Below are positions 33,786 to 45,315 of a stretch of 64,000 nucleotides of DNA, in pieces. The position numbers were made by a program, and so were the translations under genes. The notes beneath the pieces were generated by a model. The model was not told the origin of the DNA and ran no database searches. It saw only the letters and a program-made list of their open reading frames with translations. The DNA is from Apium graveolens. Taxonomy: Eukaryota > Streptophyta > Magnoliopsida > Apiales > Apiaceae. The stretch spans positions 169,960,518-170,024,517 of the forward strand of contig NC_133650.1 of NCBI RefSeq assembly GCF_009905375.1, given 5' to 3'. Position 1 is the first letter of the stretch; each line of letters begins with the position of its first letter.

Positions 33786-35940
33786 TTATTCGAATAATAG
33801 TTTTGAAAACTATTTATATATATATATATAATATACTCGGGAACATCGTCTCCCGGTTTAGAAAATATGTTCACCTTTGGGTCCCCTATACTAAGGGTAT
33901 ACGCAACTACTGCTTATCTCTAGCATAGGTATTATGCAACTTATAAGCAATTGAATCAACAATTAGATATCAAGATTACGAAACAGACATGCCTATATAC
34001 CATATCAGCATGCTCCAATATATCGCAAGATTTGCTAATAACAATCATGCACTTATCACAAGATAATGCATATACATATATACTTCACAACAACAGTATA
34101 ACGGGTAGAAAACTTGCCTGAGTGCTCCGGGGTAGACTTAAGCTTAGAGTGGGTCCGGTAATCTATGAACAACAACATAAGCCGGACTTAAACCACGGTC
34201 GCTTAAGAAACTAGACTTTAACCAATTGAACCCTAACGTTTGCTTATGGTCATTTCTACGCTTAACAAATCACATAAGTCGTTCGAGTACCCTCGGCTCC
34301 ACCATTTTTAATAAATTAACCGTTAAGAATTTTAAGGCGATGCTTTCGCGAATACCCTACCAACTGCCTAATCCACTTTACATAATTGTTTCATATTCCA
34401 ATTAGTCATTTAAGGGCCTTAACCAAGGTTTCAAAGTAAGGCGAGGGGTAATGGTTCGGTCGCGAAATGTCGTTACTTAAAACGGTCGTTTCTCCTAAAC
34501 CGTACATCGGATTTAAGCGAACCACATATCAAAACGAAGCTCGTAACATGAACTATCTAATCATGGCATGGTCAAAACCTAACAGTGAGTTCATGGGTCC
34601 TGATGTTGAGAACAAAAGCAGTCTAAGGTAAATCGGGCATTACGACGGCTATGTTTACGCGATTACCAAATTTGTACAACTCCAAATCAACCCACAATCA
34701 TTACTACAACCAAACTCCATCCATACTCTACTACAACAGCCCCAACATCTCAAGATTTCCAATTTATACTACTCTCAATCATGAACTAAAAGCTTATACT
34801 TAAGTTTCATTAACTATAAACAAGATTCAATCATCCAAATTGCTACAAACCCAACCAAACTTTAAACACACAAGCATCATGCTTCTCATGAACTATATTA
34901 ATCAAAACCACTCCTAAATATTCAAAGTAAAACTAGGGTTTGAAGTTTTATACCTTCCTTGAAGCTTTTAATCCATGAAAGATCCTTGGAATGCCCATGG
35001 AAGCCTTTATCTATGCTTAAGCTACCTTGACCTTACAAATAAAATCAAGAATCAAAAATTTGTTCTTGAAAGTTACTATTCACCCTAAACTAAAATGATT
35101 TGTTTAAGATAGAAAACCTTTGATTCAAGCACTCAAACTACTTGCTCTTCTTAGTTATGAAATATAGGATCCAAAGAAACAAACCTCTTGAATTACGATT
35201 GAGTGGAGCTTGGGTTTGGAAATTTTTCTTCTTGTTTTTCTTCAAAAAACCGTGAGCAAGGAGATGGGGTGAAGAGAAATGAATGTGTTTGCTTGGTTGC
35301 TTTGTTTTTGTTGTTAATTAACCTTTTACCATGGTAAAATTTGTGTGGCTTATAATCAACCAAAAATTCCTTTCCATTGTGTCATGCTTATGTCATCCTC
35401 TTATGTCATCTTCCCACACTTGTCTTCTTCTTGTTGGTGTGATGACATCATCATCACTAACCTCTTTGATTAACTCCTAATTACTTGGCTAATGATCGCT
35501 GATCTGTTATACGGTTCGCTTAACTTTCGTTTTCGTTTATCGTTTGAGGGATCATACACGGGATCTTATTACTTGGGTTCGCATAACCTTTCTCAATACA
35601 TTATATTCCTTTTATGATCCTCTCTTATAATCCTTGAATTTAAATCCTTTTTATCCTCTTACCTTATACTCAATTCTTTCGGTATCTGGTGGATTTTTGG
35701 GAAAAATCAAAGTGTTCGAATTTGGATTCTGACATTCTTTACATACATTTATATACCATATAGAGTACTAATTAGATCTCAGAATAACAATCAAAGAACC
35801 CCTACAAAGTGTGGTATGAAAAGTTTTCTTATTCAGCATAATCTGCAAAATCACTATTCATAAGGGTTACAAAAAGTCCAAAATTTTGGGGTTATTACAC
35901 AACACTGCTTGGATTTCCAAACACATTTAAGACTCATTTT

Positions 35941-36258
35941 GTGCAGGGCATAGTGCATAAAGTCATCTGGATCATAGACAGTGGATGGTCTAGGCATATG
36001 ACAGGTGATAAGGCCCTGCTATCACAGTTTGAGGAGAAAGCTGGCCCTTTGGTGACCTTTGGAGACAACAGCAAAGGATTCACAATGGGATATGGCAAGA
36101 TTGTTTCTGAAAATGTTGTCTTTGATGATGTAGCACTGGTAGCTGGTCTTGAAGTGAATATTCACAGAGTTAGCAAATTTGCAGACAAAGGCCTTAAGTC
36201 TTATTCAACAAAGAAGAATGCACTGTTATTAGCAAGAAAACTGGTGAAGTTGCTCTGA
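35941..36258 (+). pseudogene. Aspartic protease remnant of element C
   Basis: 105 codons with the active-site motif IIDSGWSRHMTGD and a following VTFGDNSKG block, as in the E protease. The frame is lost after about 36230, where the pre-integrase region begins in another frame. A inserted just upstream at 35900. Confidence 0.85.
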
Positions 36259-36574
36259 AAGAAGCAAGGAAAGGAAGCTTGTTTGTTGCATATTTTGACT
36301 CAACAAATAAGGATGGTGTTTGTTGCTTCTACACCAAGGCATCAGAAGAAGTAAACAAGCTATGGCATAAAAATCCGTCTCACTAGAATTTTAAGGAAAT
36401 TAACACCTTGTCAAAAAGGAGTTAGTAAGAGACATGCCTAAGCTGGAGTTTGCTCAAGTTGAAGTTTGTGTAGTCTGTCAGAAAAGAAAAATGAAGAAAC
36501 TACTCAACAGAAAAATCATGAAAATGGAAGCTCATCTCATACACCTGAATTTAATTACACAAACTCAGGGGGAG
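36259..36574 (+). pseudogene. Pre-integrase (HHCC) remnant of element C
   Basis: Pieces with ARKGSLFVAYFD, KLWHK and CVVCQKRKMKK correspond to the zinc-binding start of Copia integrase. Several stops and at least one shift break it. The integrase core and nearly all of the reverse transcriptase are deleted right after this. Confidence 0.75.
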
Positions 36575-36903
36575 AAAGAAGATTTTCAGATACTTGAAGG
36601 AAACTCCAAACTTCGGATTATGGTATCCTAAGAGAACTGGTTTTGAAGCTGTTGGTTACACAGATGCAGATTTTGCTGGATGCAAGATTAACAGAAAGAG
36701 TACTAGTGGAAGTTGTCAATTTCTTGGACAAAGTATTGTATCCTGGTATAGCAAGAAACAATAAATTGTATCAACTTCTACAGCTGAAGCTGAATATTGT
36801 ACCAATAGAAAAACAATTAGCTAACATTTTTACTGAACCTTTGGATGAAGCAACATTCACTAGACTTGTAGGTGAAATTGGAATGCTTAACTCTTCATCC
36901 TAA
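36575..36903 (+). pseudogene. RNase H tail of element C pol
   Basis: It resumes near the end of RNase H (GYTDADFAGCKINRKSTSG in one frame, then SWYSKKQ), shifts, loses an internal piece, and ends with ANIFTEPLDEATFTRLVG and a stop, exactly as E pol ends. A large deletion joins the pre-integrase region to this point. Confidence 0.82.
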
Positions 36904-37785
36904 GGCAAGAACTCGGCTAATGTTTTACAGCAGATTAATCTCCAGTAAATCAAAATTAATTTGATTAAATTGGAAATTAACTAAAATATAAATTATAAAT
37001 ATTTCAGAAATCTCTGCATATTTGTTTTTCAAATTCAAATTCAACTTGGAAATTTTCAAATTCTAAGTAAACTGCTCAGTTGTTAATTTACATTCTTAAT
37101 ATGTAAAATTAACACAAGGCAGAATTACAAAAACCAAGAGTATATAGAGAACTGAGTTCTCGATAAATAAAAATTGACTTCTCGACAAGTAATTTTAGGA
37201 CTTCTTGAGTGAGTCCTCGGTAAGTCAATTACTGATTTCTCGAGTGACTTCTCGATAGGATTAATATGACTTATCGATAAGTCTTTGTAGAGTTCTCTAC
37301 TAGTGTTAATTCACAGAGTTCTCTACAAGTGTAATTTTTGACTTATCAATAACTCAGAACTGAAATAATTTAATTTAATAAATTATTTTGTAAAATACTT
37401 TTGGAAAATTCATTCTAATTTTATTTTGAATTTATTCAAATAAAAGTTGGAATTAATTCAGTCCACTTTTTGGACAAACTGGGTATTTATTTGACATCTC
37501 GATAAGTATATTTTGAGTTCTCTAAAAGAGTAATTTAAAATGACTTCTAGATATGTATTTCATTTCTTAAAATGACTTCTCGATAGACAAACTCGAAACG
37601 TCTATTTTTGAGTTCTCGACAAGTCATTTACTTTTACTATAAATACCCAGACTTCTCGATATATACACATACTTACAACTTCGAGATCTAAAGTGACCTA
37701 GCTTTTCAAGCAAAAACTCATTTCTCTCTCGTTTCCACTCCGTTCTCAAAAATTCTTCTTACCCATTCTCTCTTACTATACTACA
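36904..37785 (+). other. Spacer between pol and env-like ORF of element C
   Basis: About 0.88 kb without a coding frame. From 37140 to 37660 it carries many copies of a short palindromic motif around ACTTCTCGATAAGT and GAGTTCTCTAC. The same motifs fill part of the C LTR. The last 120 bp before the ATG are C/T-rich leader sequence. Confidence 0.65.
37140..37660 (+). repeat. Dispersed TCGATAAGT / GAGTTCTC motif cluster in element C
   Basis: About a dozen imperfect copies of ACTTCTCGATAAGT-like sequence alternate with GAGTTCTCTAC-like sequence at irregular 20-50 bp spacing. Many copies are self-complementary around TTATCGATAA. Confidence 0.7.
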
Positions 37786-38688
37786 ATGGCACAAAATACT
37801 ATTAGAGCAACTATCCCAAAGAAAGGAACAAACTACTTGGCTTTTACTGATGTTAACCAAGCCCTTGACAGTTTCAAGAGGTTTGTGAAATTTCTGTATG
37901 AATCTTACATTGCAGGAGCCTTGACTGTTAATCCAGTGTTGTACCTGGATGTGTTGCATGCTTTTTGAACTACAGCTGTGGTGAGGATTGTGATGCATGA
38001 TGATGATGTATCCTTGGTAGTGACTTGCTCAGTTGGAGGTCAACAAATTGAGTTTAATGAGCAGGATGTGAACCTAGCTTTGGGACTTCCTACTGCAAAT
38101 ATGGTGGAGGTGCCAACTCCTGATGAGCTGATTGAGTTTCTGGACTTCATCAACTATGGTGGAAGAATCAACTTATCTAGCCTAAACAGAACTAATCTAA
38201 GGAAGGAGTGGTCATTCATTTTTGATTCAGTGGTGAGAGCCTTTACATACAGGAAGACGGGATATGACAACATTTCAAGTGTGGTGCAAAAGTTGGTGTA
38301 TTCAATTGCCCACAATAGACACTTGAATGTTGGTCTGCTGATCCTGGAAGAACTTGCAACCAGGCTAACTATGCCCCTGTCAGCTAGAGGTAAGGAAACT
38401 TTCTTCCCTAGATTTATTATGTCCACTTTAAATAATAAAGTAGCTGACATACACCTACTGAATGGTATAGATAGTACTAAAATAGGCAATTGTAAGCAAG
38501 TGTCCAAAATAATATTTGGCTCACTTACTACAAAGAATAAGGTCAATTTAAGTCTGAAAATCACTCCATTTATGTTGGAGAGGTTTAGGACTTATCCTTA
38601 TCCTATGCCTGACATGAGATCTAATGCACTATCTAGCACAACTATGATTCCTGAACCTGTGGAAGTACAAACACAGGAACACCAATAG
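37786..38688 (+). pseudogene. Env-like ORF of element C, N-terminal domain
   Basis: One frame of 301 codons with an internal TGA at 37966-37968 that probably replaced Trp. It matches the E env-like N-terminal domain in pattern, including FINYGGRINLS, and a helix-rich stretch after it. Thus the domain is conserved between two Sirevirus families while the rest of the protein is not. It ends with TAG at 38686-38688; the frame continues beyond the stop. No signal peptide is seen. Confidence 0.7.
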
Positions 38689-40493
38689 GGATCTTCCCAA
38701 GCTGCAACCATTCTTTCACAACCTTTAGAAGCTAGGAAACCAACTACCTCATCTTCTCAAAAGGATGAGGTCAGTAAAAAGAAGAGAAAGGGGATAAACC
38801 TAGTTGTGATAACTGAGAGTGGTGAGGAGAAAGTTGAAAGAGAGACACCTCTGGTCAAAAGATCCAAAAGGAGTAAACATACTGAGCTGACCACTCTACC
38901 CTCCTCTATATCCTCCCAACAGGATGCAGTTGTAAAAACAACTAGGAGTGATTCTGCACAGCCAGCACAAGAAGCAATTCAAGTGTATGATAGGAGGAAC
39001 AAGGAAGGCACACACTGTGAGGACACATCACTTGAAGCTCCCTCATCTATTCAGGGGGAGCTGCCAACACTCACAACTGAGCAATAAATTCTTATAACTA
39101 AAATTTCTTCTATTCCAAATCCACTTGAATCCACTTCTCAAGTGCAACAAAAATCAAGTGACTTAGCTCAAGAAGCTTTGCTCACCACCCAGACACTCCA
39201 TTTAGATGGTGAGAGGCTACATGTTGGGGTAGACCTTAATGACACCATCACACACATGGGAGATTCACCAGTTTTTACTAAAGACCCCATGGATACTTCT
39301 AATGCACCTTCATGTGCAAAACAGTCTTCACAGACTGAAAGGTTTGAGGGTAGTACTCCTGAGGGGGAGCTATCTAAATCCTCCCCAATTCAATTGAAGG
39401 TTCTTCAAGAAGGGACAACTCCCCTCACAACTCTAGCAGAGACTGCCTTAGCAGTTAAAGCTAGTAGTATAATTGTCCATGATCCTGTCATAAGGGATGC
39501 AAGCTTAGCATATTCAGTGCAAGTGTGTTGCAAGACACACAAGGGTTCAAGGCTGGTGTACATGACAGTAACCCAGTCAAATCCCCTCCAATTCAATTGG
39601 AGGTTCCCAATACAAGTGGAGGACAACACACTGTCAAAACCACAGAGCCATATGTGAGTCAAACTGTGACTCCAGTCACAGGTGTTTCTGATGAACCATC
39701 TACCTCACAACCTCAACAATCTCACGTACTCTCTCAGTGGCTACAAGAATCCGCTTCTCAACCAGCTTCTATAGATGATCTACTAGTAGAGCAGAAATCT
39801 GGACTGACCAATATCTCACAGCATCTCCTGACTTCAAATATGAGCAACCAGGACTATCAAGCTATCATGCTTGCATACAATGAAGAGGTTGAGGAGCAAA
39901 AGGAGAAAATTGTTGATGATGTTGAACAAGATGGGAATGTGGACGCATGGCTGTCTGTTGACTTTGCCTTGGAGATGAATCAATTTTTGGCCAGATTCAG
40001 AGAAGTGTATGTTACCATTCTGGGGAGCAATGTAAAAGACTTGAGTCTAGAAGCTATCTATGATGCCATTACAGATGTATACAAAGCTCAGCTCAAACCA
40101 TTTCATCTGTTTGGTAAGGCTCTTGAAATCAAGCTCACTTGCCATGAAGACAGAATCAGAAAACTGGTGAATGAGAAAATGGACAAGATCATACCATCTC
40201 AAGAGCAGATCTCTTCTAAATTCAAGCATTTTACTGAGCAAATGGCTAGGATGGATCTTGCCTCTATTGAGAAGGAAGTAAAAAACCTCAAACTATCCTT
40301 CGCCAATCTCCATACAGTGATCCAGCAACAAATTACTCACTCAAATGAGACCAAAGTCCAGCTGGATCAACTTCATCAGAGCATATATCAGCCTTCAGCT
40401 TTGCTAATGGAAGGGATCAAACAGGCTGTAGAAGAACACTTTGGCACATCTAGCAGCTCTTATCATCCTGGATCCACTTCAACAAATCTGTAA
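38689..40493 (+). pseudogene. Env-like ORF of element C, middle part
   Basis: It continues in frame after the TAG, with a basic cluster (SKKKRKG near 38780) resembling a nuclear localisation signal, then Ser/Thr/Pro-rich sequence with a TAA at 39085. A single frameshift near 39515-39530 moves the frame to the one used from 39525 on. That part has Gln/Ser-rich sequence, an acidic block and a helical stretch (about 39900-40430), ending at TAA 40491-40493. Confidence 0.6.
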
Positions 40494-42521
40494 ATTCAGT
40501 CTCTACAAGGTCAAATCACAGCATTGCAAGACTCCAACTCTTCCCTCACTGCACAAGTTCAGGCTTTGACATCTCTTGTCAAGAGCCAACAAACAGATAT
40601 CCAAACCCTGGTGGACTCCCATAAGCATCTTTAAATGCAGAATTCTATAGCTTTGGAATCCATTATGGGTAAACTCAACATACCACTACCTTCTCTGCCT
40701 GAACAAGTAAGGCCTGAAATTCCTACTCCCCTTCTAATACATGTCAAAAAGACTAAGAGGGAGATAGAGGCTAGGTTGACACGATCAAGGTCATTTCAAC
40801 AGCAAGTCCAGGGTGCTAAAAAGAAATCTAAAGAAATTGATCTTGACATGGAGAGACTTATTAGGTCTGCTGAAGGACCTAGTCTGAGCAGAGAGTTTGA
40901 AGAACTACTCAAAGCCTTAAAAGCTTCTCTCAACAACAATCACTTCACATATAAAAAGGCCATGGACAAGAAAATCAATTTCATAAGAGTGATCAAGGTC
41001 AATAAGGACAACTTTCTGGAATAGAGTATAGTGGTTAATTCAAATGACTCAGGGACAGATAGATGTATGCAGGTGTCCCTCAATTGCCTTGTCTCAAGGA
41101 GGGCATCTGAGTTAGATATCTTTATCAGCAAAGTTAGAGTTATAACTCGTGAAGATACCATGCTATTAAGTGCACTGAGAGATGCTCAAGTAGCTACCTT
41201 CCCTGAAGCATATCTACAGCCAAGCAAGGGTATAACATACATATGTCCAACCACCAGACAATTCAGACATTTTAATATCCCCAAATACTGTGTCATGAGC
41301 AACAAGAAGCTTATCATGATCCTAGGAACTAGCTTAAAAGCTAAGAAAAATAAGAACAATAATGATATAGAAATGATAAAGCTACTGAGGAGATATCTGG
41401 AAAATGCAGAAGCCAATTTGCCCAAAACACAGTTCAACAAGGATGACTTGGATGATGATGAGCAGAAAAAGAATGATCAAAATCCTTCTGGCTCAAATCC
41501 TAGTCAGTCCAGTAAGCCATCTGGGAGCAAGGGTGGAGAGAAAAAGAAGGAGGATGACAAGAAAGATGAAGAAAAGAAGAAGAGAGGTGAGAGGAAGAGC
41601 AGAAAGCCTCATGATGATTCAGAAACTCAGAAACCCCTAAAAATCCAGACACAACCAACTCAAACCTCAGCTTAACCTACGACATCAACTATCTCAAACA
41701 TTAAACCTTCCCAACCATCTAAGCCAAAATTTCTTTATAAACAAACAACAAATTCTTTCCTAAAAATTCCAATCACCTCAAGCCAAACTAATCTCAAGAA
41801 AATGACAACCCTACCTTTAGCCAAACCTTCACTAAAATTCAAGCACAAATCTGTTGGGAGAAAGCCTAAGAAAGTCAAGCCTGCAAAGAAAGTGGAAGTC
41901 ACTAAAAGGGCCATCTGGAAGTGCTTTAAAGAATCTAACTTTCTACCTCTAAATTGGTGCATCTCAGATTAATACCATTTCCAACATCTAGCTGAGGAAA
42001 TTGTTAGAGTCTGGATTGTATCCTTGAGAGAAGTTACAATTTATTTTAAGGATGGTACATTCACTCTTCTAAACAAAAAGTTAATAGATTCTTTGGCTCC
42101 CACAGAAATTAAGAGAGTGATAAGTTTGTAAAAGGATAAGGATACTGCTACAAGGGCATGGAGATCATCTCTAGCTGAATGGTTGATTGAAAGGGAGGAA
42201 ACAAAGAAAAGAGATGAGGCTGAAGCTGAAGAAAGAAGAAGGATGCATGATGAAGAAATAGACATGTTCATAAAAAGATCAGAAGAGTTGAAAGCAAAAG
42301 GAATGAGCAAAATTTCTAAAGATGGGAGAATTCTAAACATCAGAGCTGGTGAATTCTCAAGATTCTGCCTAGAGGTTCTGGACCAAGGTTATCCTAAGGC
42401 AGCAAGACAAAAACTTGTAGAAGCTCTAAGTGGAACACTTATCATAGAAGAACTTGAAATTCTTGACCATTTGAAGGATAAACTTAGAGAAGAAGCAGAT
42501 GTAAAAACTGTCTTTACCTGA
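40494..42521 (+). pseudogene. Env-like ORF of element C, C-terminal part
   Basis: It stays in one frame for 676 codons apart from stops at 40632, 41022, 41673, 41970 and 42129. It includes Gln-rich and coiled-coil stretches, a Lys/Glu-rich low-complexity block (41440-41640), a basic Pro/Lys block near 41850, and a charged helix (EREETKKRDEAEAEERRR) near 42190. The final stop is at 42519-42521. It does not resemble the C-terminus of the E ORF. Confidence 0.6.
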
Positions 42522-42670
42522 TTCTTGTAATCATTGAACCTTGTGAATCTTATGTTGTACAAGTTGTAATCCTATCAATCTCTATGTATTAATTCTATTC
42601 TCCATCATTTCAAACTTGGGGTTAGTCTTGTTAATAGGCATGAATTTGTGTTAAGCAATCTTCTCACAAA

Positions 42671-42681
42671 TTGGGGGAGAT
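42671..42681 (+). other. Polypurine tract of element C
   Basis: TTGGGGGAGAT immediately before the LTR start TGTTGTAAAAGACATG. Confidence 0.8.
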
Positions 42682-42989
42682 TGTTGTAAAAGACATGTCT
42701 GCACTTTAACAAGACTAAGACATTTTGTCAACCCTAAGTAAGTTGAATTGTTATCTTAATCTGTATTTTGTACTTGTAACATTTAAAGTCTGTAAAAATG
42801 TCAAAGGAGCAGACTGGAGCCTTTTTCTATAAACAGTGTCAAGCCTTAAAATTCTATCTGGAAGAAGATCAAGAAGATCATGCCTCAGAAGAATTATGAA
42901 GAAGCTTGGAGTTGAATAAATCTGTTTTAGAAAAAATAATCTAAGTCAAGATCTCTACAAGTCACATATTTAATGTTATGGATAAGTTA

Positions 42990-43480
42990 TTCGAGAACTC
43001 CAGAATGGCTTATCGAGAAGTCAGGAAAGCTACTAGAGAACTCAGAGATATCGATAAGCTAAATTGAAGACATGAAGATTGGAGATATCGGCAAATCATT
43101 TCTTCACTAGAGAACTCAGAGTTATCGACAAGTCTACATTCATTAGAGAACTCTGAGTTATCGATAAGTCTAAGTCTACTAGAGAACTCAGAGATATCGA
43201 TAAGTCAAAATTCACTTGAGAACTCAGAGACATCGACAAGTTAAACTTTGACTAGAGAACTCTGAGATATCAACAAGTTAAATTAGACTAGAGAACTCTG
43301 AGATATCGACAAGTCAAGAAGCTACTAGAGAACTAAGAGTTATCGATAAGTCAAATTGAAGATGTGAAGACTAGAGATCTCGACAAGCCAAAATTCTCTT
43401 ATAGAGAACTGAAGACCTCTACAAGCCAAACTAAATATAGAGTACTAGAGATCTCGATAAACCAATATACTTATCGAGAT
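42990..43480 (+). repeat. Tandem ~45-bp array in the C LTR
   Basis: About ten imperfect copies of a unit of the form ACTAGAGAACTCAGAGATAT followed by CGATAAGTC and an AT-rich spacer. The inner part, ATCGATAAGT, is the motif that also clusters at 37140-37660. Confidence 0.8.
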
Positions 43481-43724
43481 GTCAAGTGTTCTATAGACCT
43501 AAACTGGAGATCTTGAGTTACAATCTCAAAGTAAAAAGTCGCAGATCAGTTCAATATCCAAGATAAACAATCAACAAACAATCCAACGGCTGGATTGACA
43601 AGTCTACAAAAAGCAGCTTGAAGAATGTGCAAGATTAATGGTAAAGATTAACTGACAGAGGAAGATCAAAGTGAACACGGGATGCTAAAGATTTGCTAAG
43701 CCAGAAATGGAAGATCTACTTTTC

Positions 43725-43732
43725 TATAAATA
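43725..43732 (+). promoter_or_regulatory. Candidate TATA box in the C LTR
   Basis: TATAAATA about 1.04 kb into the LTR, followed by GC-neutral sequence typical of an LTR transcription start. This is supported only by the motif and its position after the repeat array. Confidence 0.45.
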
Positions 43733-44119
43733 GAAATGACAAGTGACAGTTTAGAAAAGCTAATAGCATGTCTTATTACACAGTGTGTAAACCAGCAGTT
43801 AACTGAGTTATAAAGTTAACACTAGTCATTAGTCAGTTGTAACAATTTAGATAGAAATCTTGTAACACTCTCAAGGAGAACCTAAGCTCTTTAACATTAA
43901 AGAGCCAAGAAATTTTGTAGCAAGACATTCTTAATTTTAATACAAAATTAAGTGAGTTTTGAAAAGATCTGTGTTCCTTATTCTTGCATGTTTAAATTCC
44001 TGCGGTAACACATTTCTACAAGATTAAATTTACTTTGTTCAATCAAGCCAAAATCATTCAAGAAAAGCCTAAAAATAGTCAAACACATTCACCCCCCATG
44101 TGTTATTCATTTCCTAACA

Positions 44120-44640
44120 GCCAGTCTGAGCCCGAAAAGGAGTGCTTCGTATTCATCTTGATTGTTCGTTGCTTTGAAGGTGAAGGTTATGTCCTGTTGA
44201 ATTGTAAAACCATCCGGGCTAGAGAGGATTAGGCTTGCTCCGGACCTTTCGATTATCGCCGAGCCATCAACATACAATGTCCATGCATTATCATCGTTGT
44301 TTTCCTTTTCGTCTCCGGGTTGGCTAACTGGTACCTCGGGGGCTTCGGGGAAAGTACATTCCATGACGAATCCGTCCAAGGCTTGGGCTTTTATGGTCGT
44401 TCTTGGAACAAACTTTATTTTGAATTGGCTTAGTTCAATTTCCCAATTTACCAGTCTTCCGGATGCATGTGGCTTGTGAATGATTTTTCGGAGTGGCTGA
44501 TTAGTAATTATTTTGATCTCCCGGCCTTGAAAATATTGTCTCAGCTTCCTGCTTGAGTGCACAAGAGCTAAGGAAAATTTTTCTAAGTTTGACTACCGGG
44601 TTTCGGCATCCTTGAGGACTTGACTTACATATTACATGTA
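44120..44640 (-). pseudogene. RNase H end and second RNase H start of element D
   Basis: An open stretch reads the end of the first RNase H (LVNWEIELSQF) and then a second RNase H-like domain opening with TLYVDGSA and containing NNQDEYEALLFGLRLA. The Asp and Glu of these motifs are the expected catalytic positions of a plant-type RNase H. The domain is cut at 44120 by C, so its remainder is outside the window. The upstream join to RT near 44600 has stops. Confidence 0.82.
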
Positions 44641-45315
44641 GAGATAAAGAGACTCCCCGGGCTTGGCTTTCGAAAGTATAGGCGGATTCATCAAGTGTTG
44701 CTTGACTTCTTCGAAGGCTGTGTGGCATTCCGGAGTCCAATCAATTAGTTTTTTGTTCCGGGCTCCTTTTAATAGCTCAAAAAAAGGCAGACATCTTTCC
44801 ACAAGTTTTGGGATAAACCTGTGAAGGGCTGCCAAGCATCCTTCCAGTTTCTGAATGTCCTTTTGGGTCTGGGGAATTGCCATTTCCATTATAGCTTTGA
44901 TTTTCTCCGGGTTGGCTTCGATTCCCTGTTCACTAACCAAAAAATCGAGAAATTTCCCAGATGGGACTCCGAAAGCACATTTCTCTGGGTTCAGCTTCAT
45001 GTTGTATTTCCTCAAATTGTCGAAACATTCCTTGAGGTCTTTGATGTGGTCTGGGATTGTGACTGACTTGGAAATCATGTCGTCGACATAGGACTCCATA
45101 TTCCTCCCCGGTTGGCTTTTGAAAATGGTGTTCATCATTTTCTGATATGTTGTTCTGGTGTTGATTAGTCTGAATGACATCATGACGAAGGCGTAAACAG
45201 CCCGGTGTGTGATAAATGCAGTCTTCGCGATGTCTTCCGGGTTCATTTTGACTTGGTTGTATCCAGAAAAAGCATCCATGAAGCTTAGCATGACATGGCC
45301 CGAAGTTGGTTGCAT
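44641..45315 (-). pseudogene. Reverse transcriptase part of element D pol
   Basis: Contains FMDAFSGYNQVKMNPED, then SYVDDMI as the catalytic YVDD box, and a connection region. The frame is shifted by one relative to the N-terminal RT part, the break lying near 45310. A stop near 44635 separates it from the RNase H part. No functional enzyme is encoded. Confidence 0.85.

Larger units (their letters stand above)
11566..35899 (-). mobile_element. Element A: decayed chromodomain Gypsy (Tekay/Del-type), split by B and E
   Basis: It keeps a full 5' LTR on the right (31731-35899), a primer site, pieces of pol and gag, a chromodomain end, a polypurine tract and part of the 3' LTR on the left. B lies inside its RT/RNase H junction and E inside its 3' LTR. 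The shared 474 bases of its LTRs differ at about a dozen positions plus a 9-bp gap, so it is older than B and E. Its sequence parallels B throughout, placing both in one family. The domain order is scrambled (see findings). Its right flank duplication would be CAACA (35900-35904); the partner is outside the window. Confidence 0.88.
31731..35899 (-). repeat. 5' LTR of element A (4169 bp)
   Basis: On the minus strand it runs from TGTAATAACCCC (35899) to GGGGGTGTTACA (31731). It is collinear with the B LTR but diverged, with a shorter tandem array and many small gaps. The outer 483 bases match 11566-12039. Confidence 0.92.
35900..44119 (+). mobile_element. Element C: decayed Sirevirus-like Copia, left part beyond element A
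   Basis: Protease, pre-integrase and RNase H remnants, then a spacer with short repeats, a long env-like frame with stops, a polypurine tract and a 3' LTR (42682-44119). Its gag and 5' LTR must lie left of the window, beyond A. It sits in the second RNase H of D; the right duplication copy would be GCCAG (44120-44124). It is a different family from E and G: the LTR, spacer repeats and env-like C-terminus do not match. Confidence 0.88.
42682..44119 (+). repeat. 3' LTR of element C (1438 bp)
   Basis: Starts TGTTGTAAAAGAC and ends TTTCCTAACA. Its pair is outside the window, so divergence cannot be measured. It contains a tandem array (42990-43480) and a candidate TATA box. The end CCTAACA matches the LTR ends of E and G, a shared Copia feature. 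Confidence 0.85.

Noticed and set aside
42990..43480. Repeat-spacer pattern in the C LTR
   Set aside because: Imperfect tandem repeat with drifting unit length; same reasoning as above.
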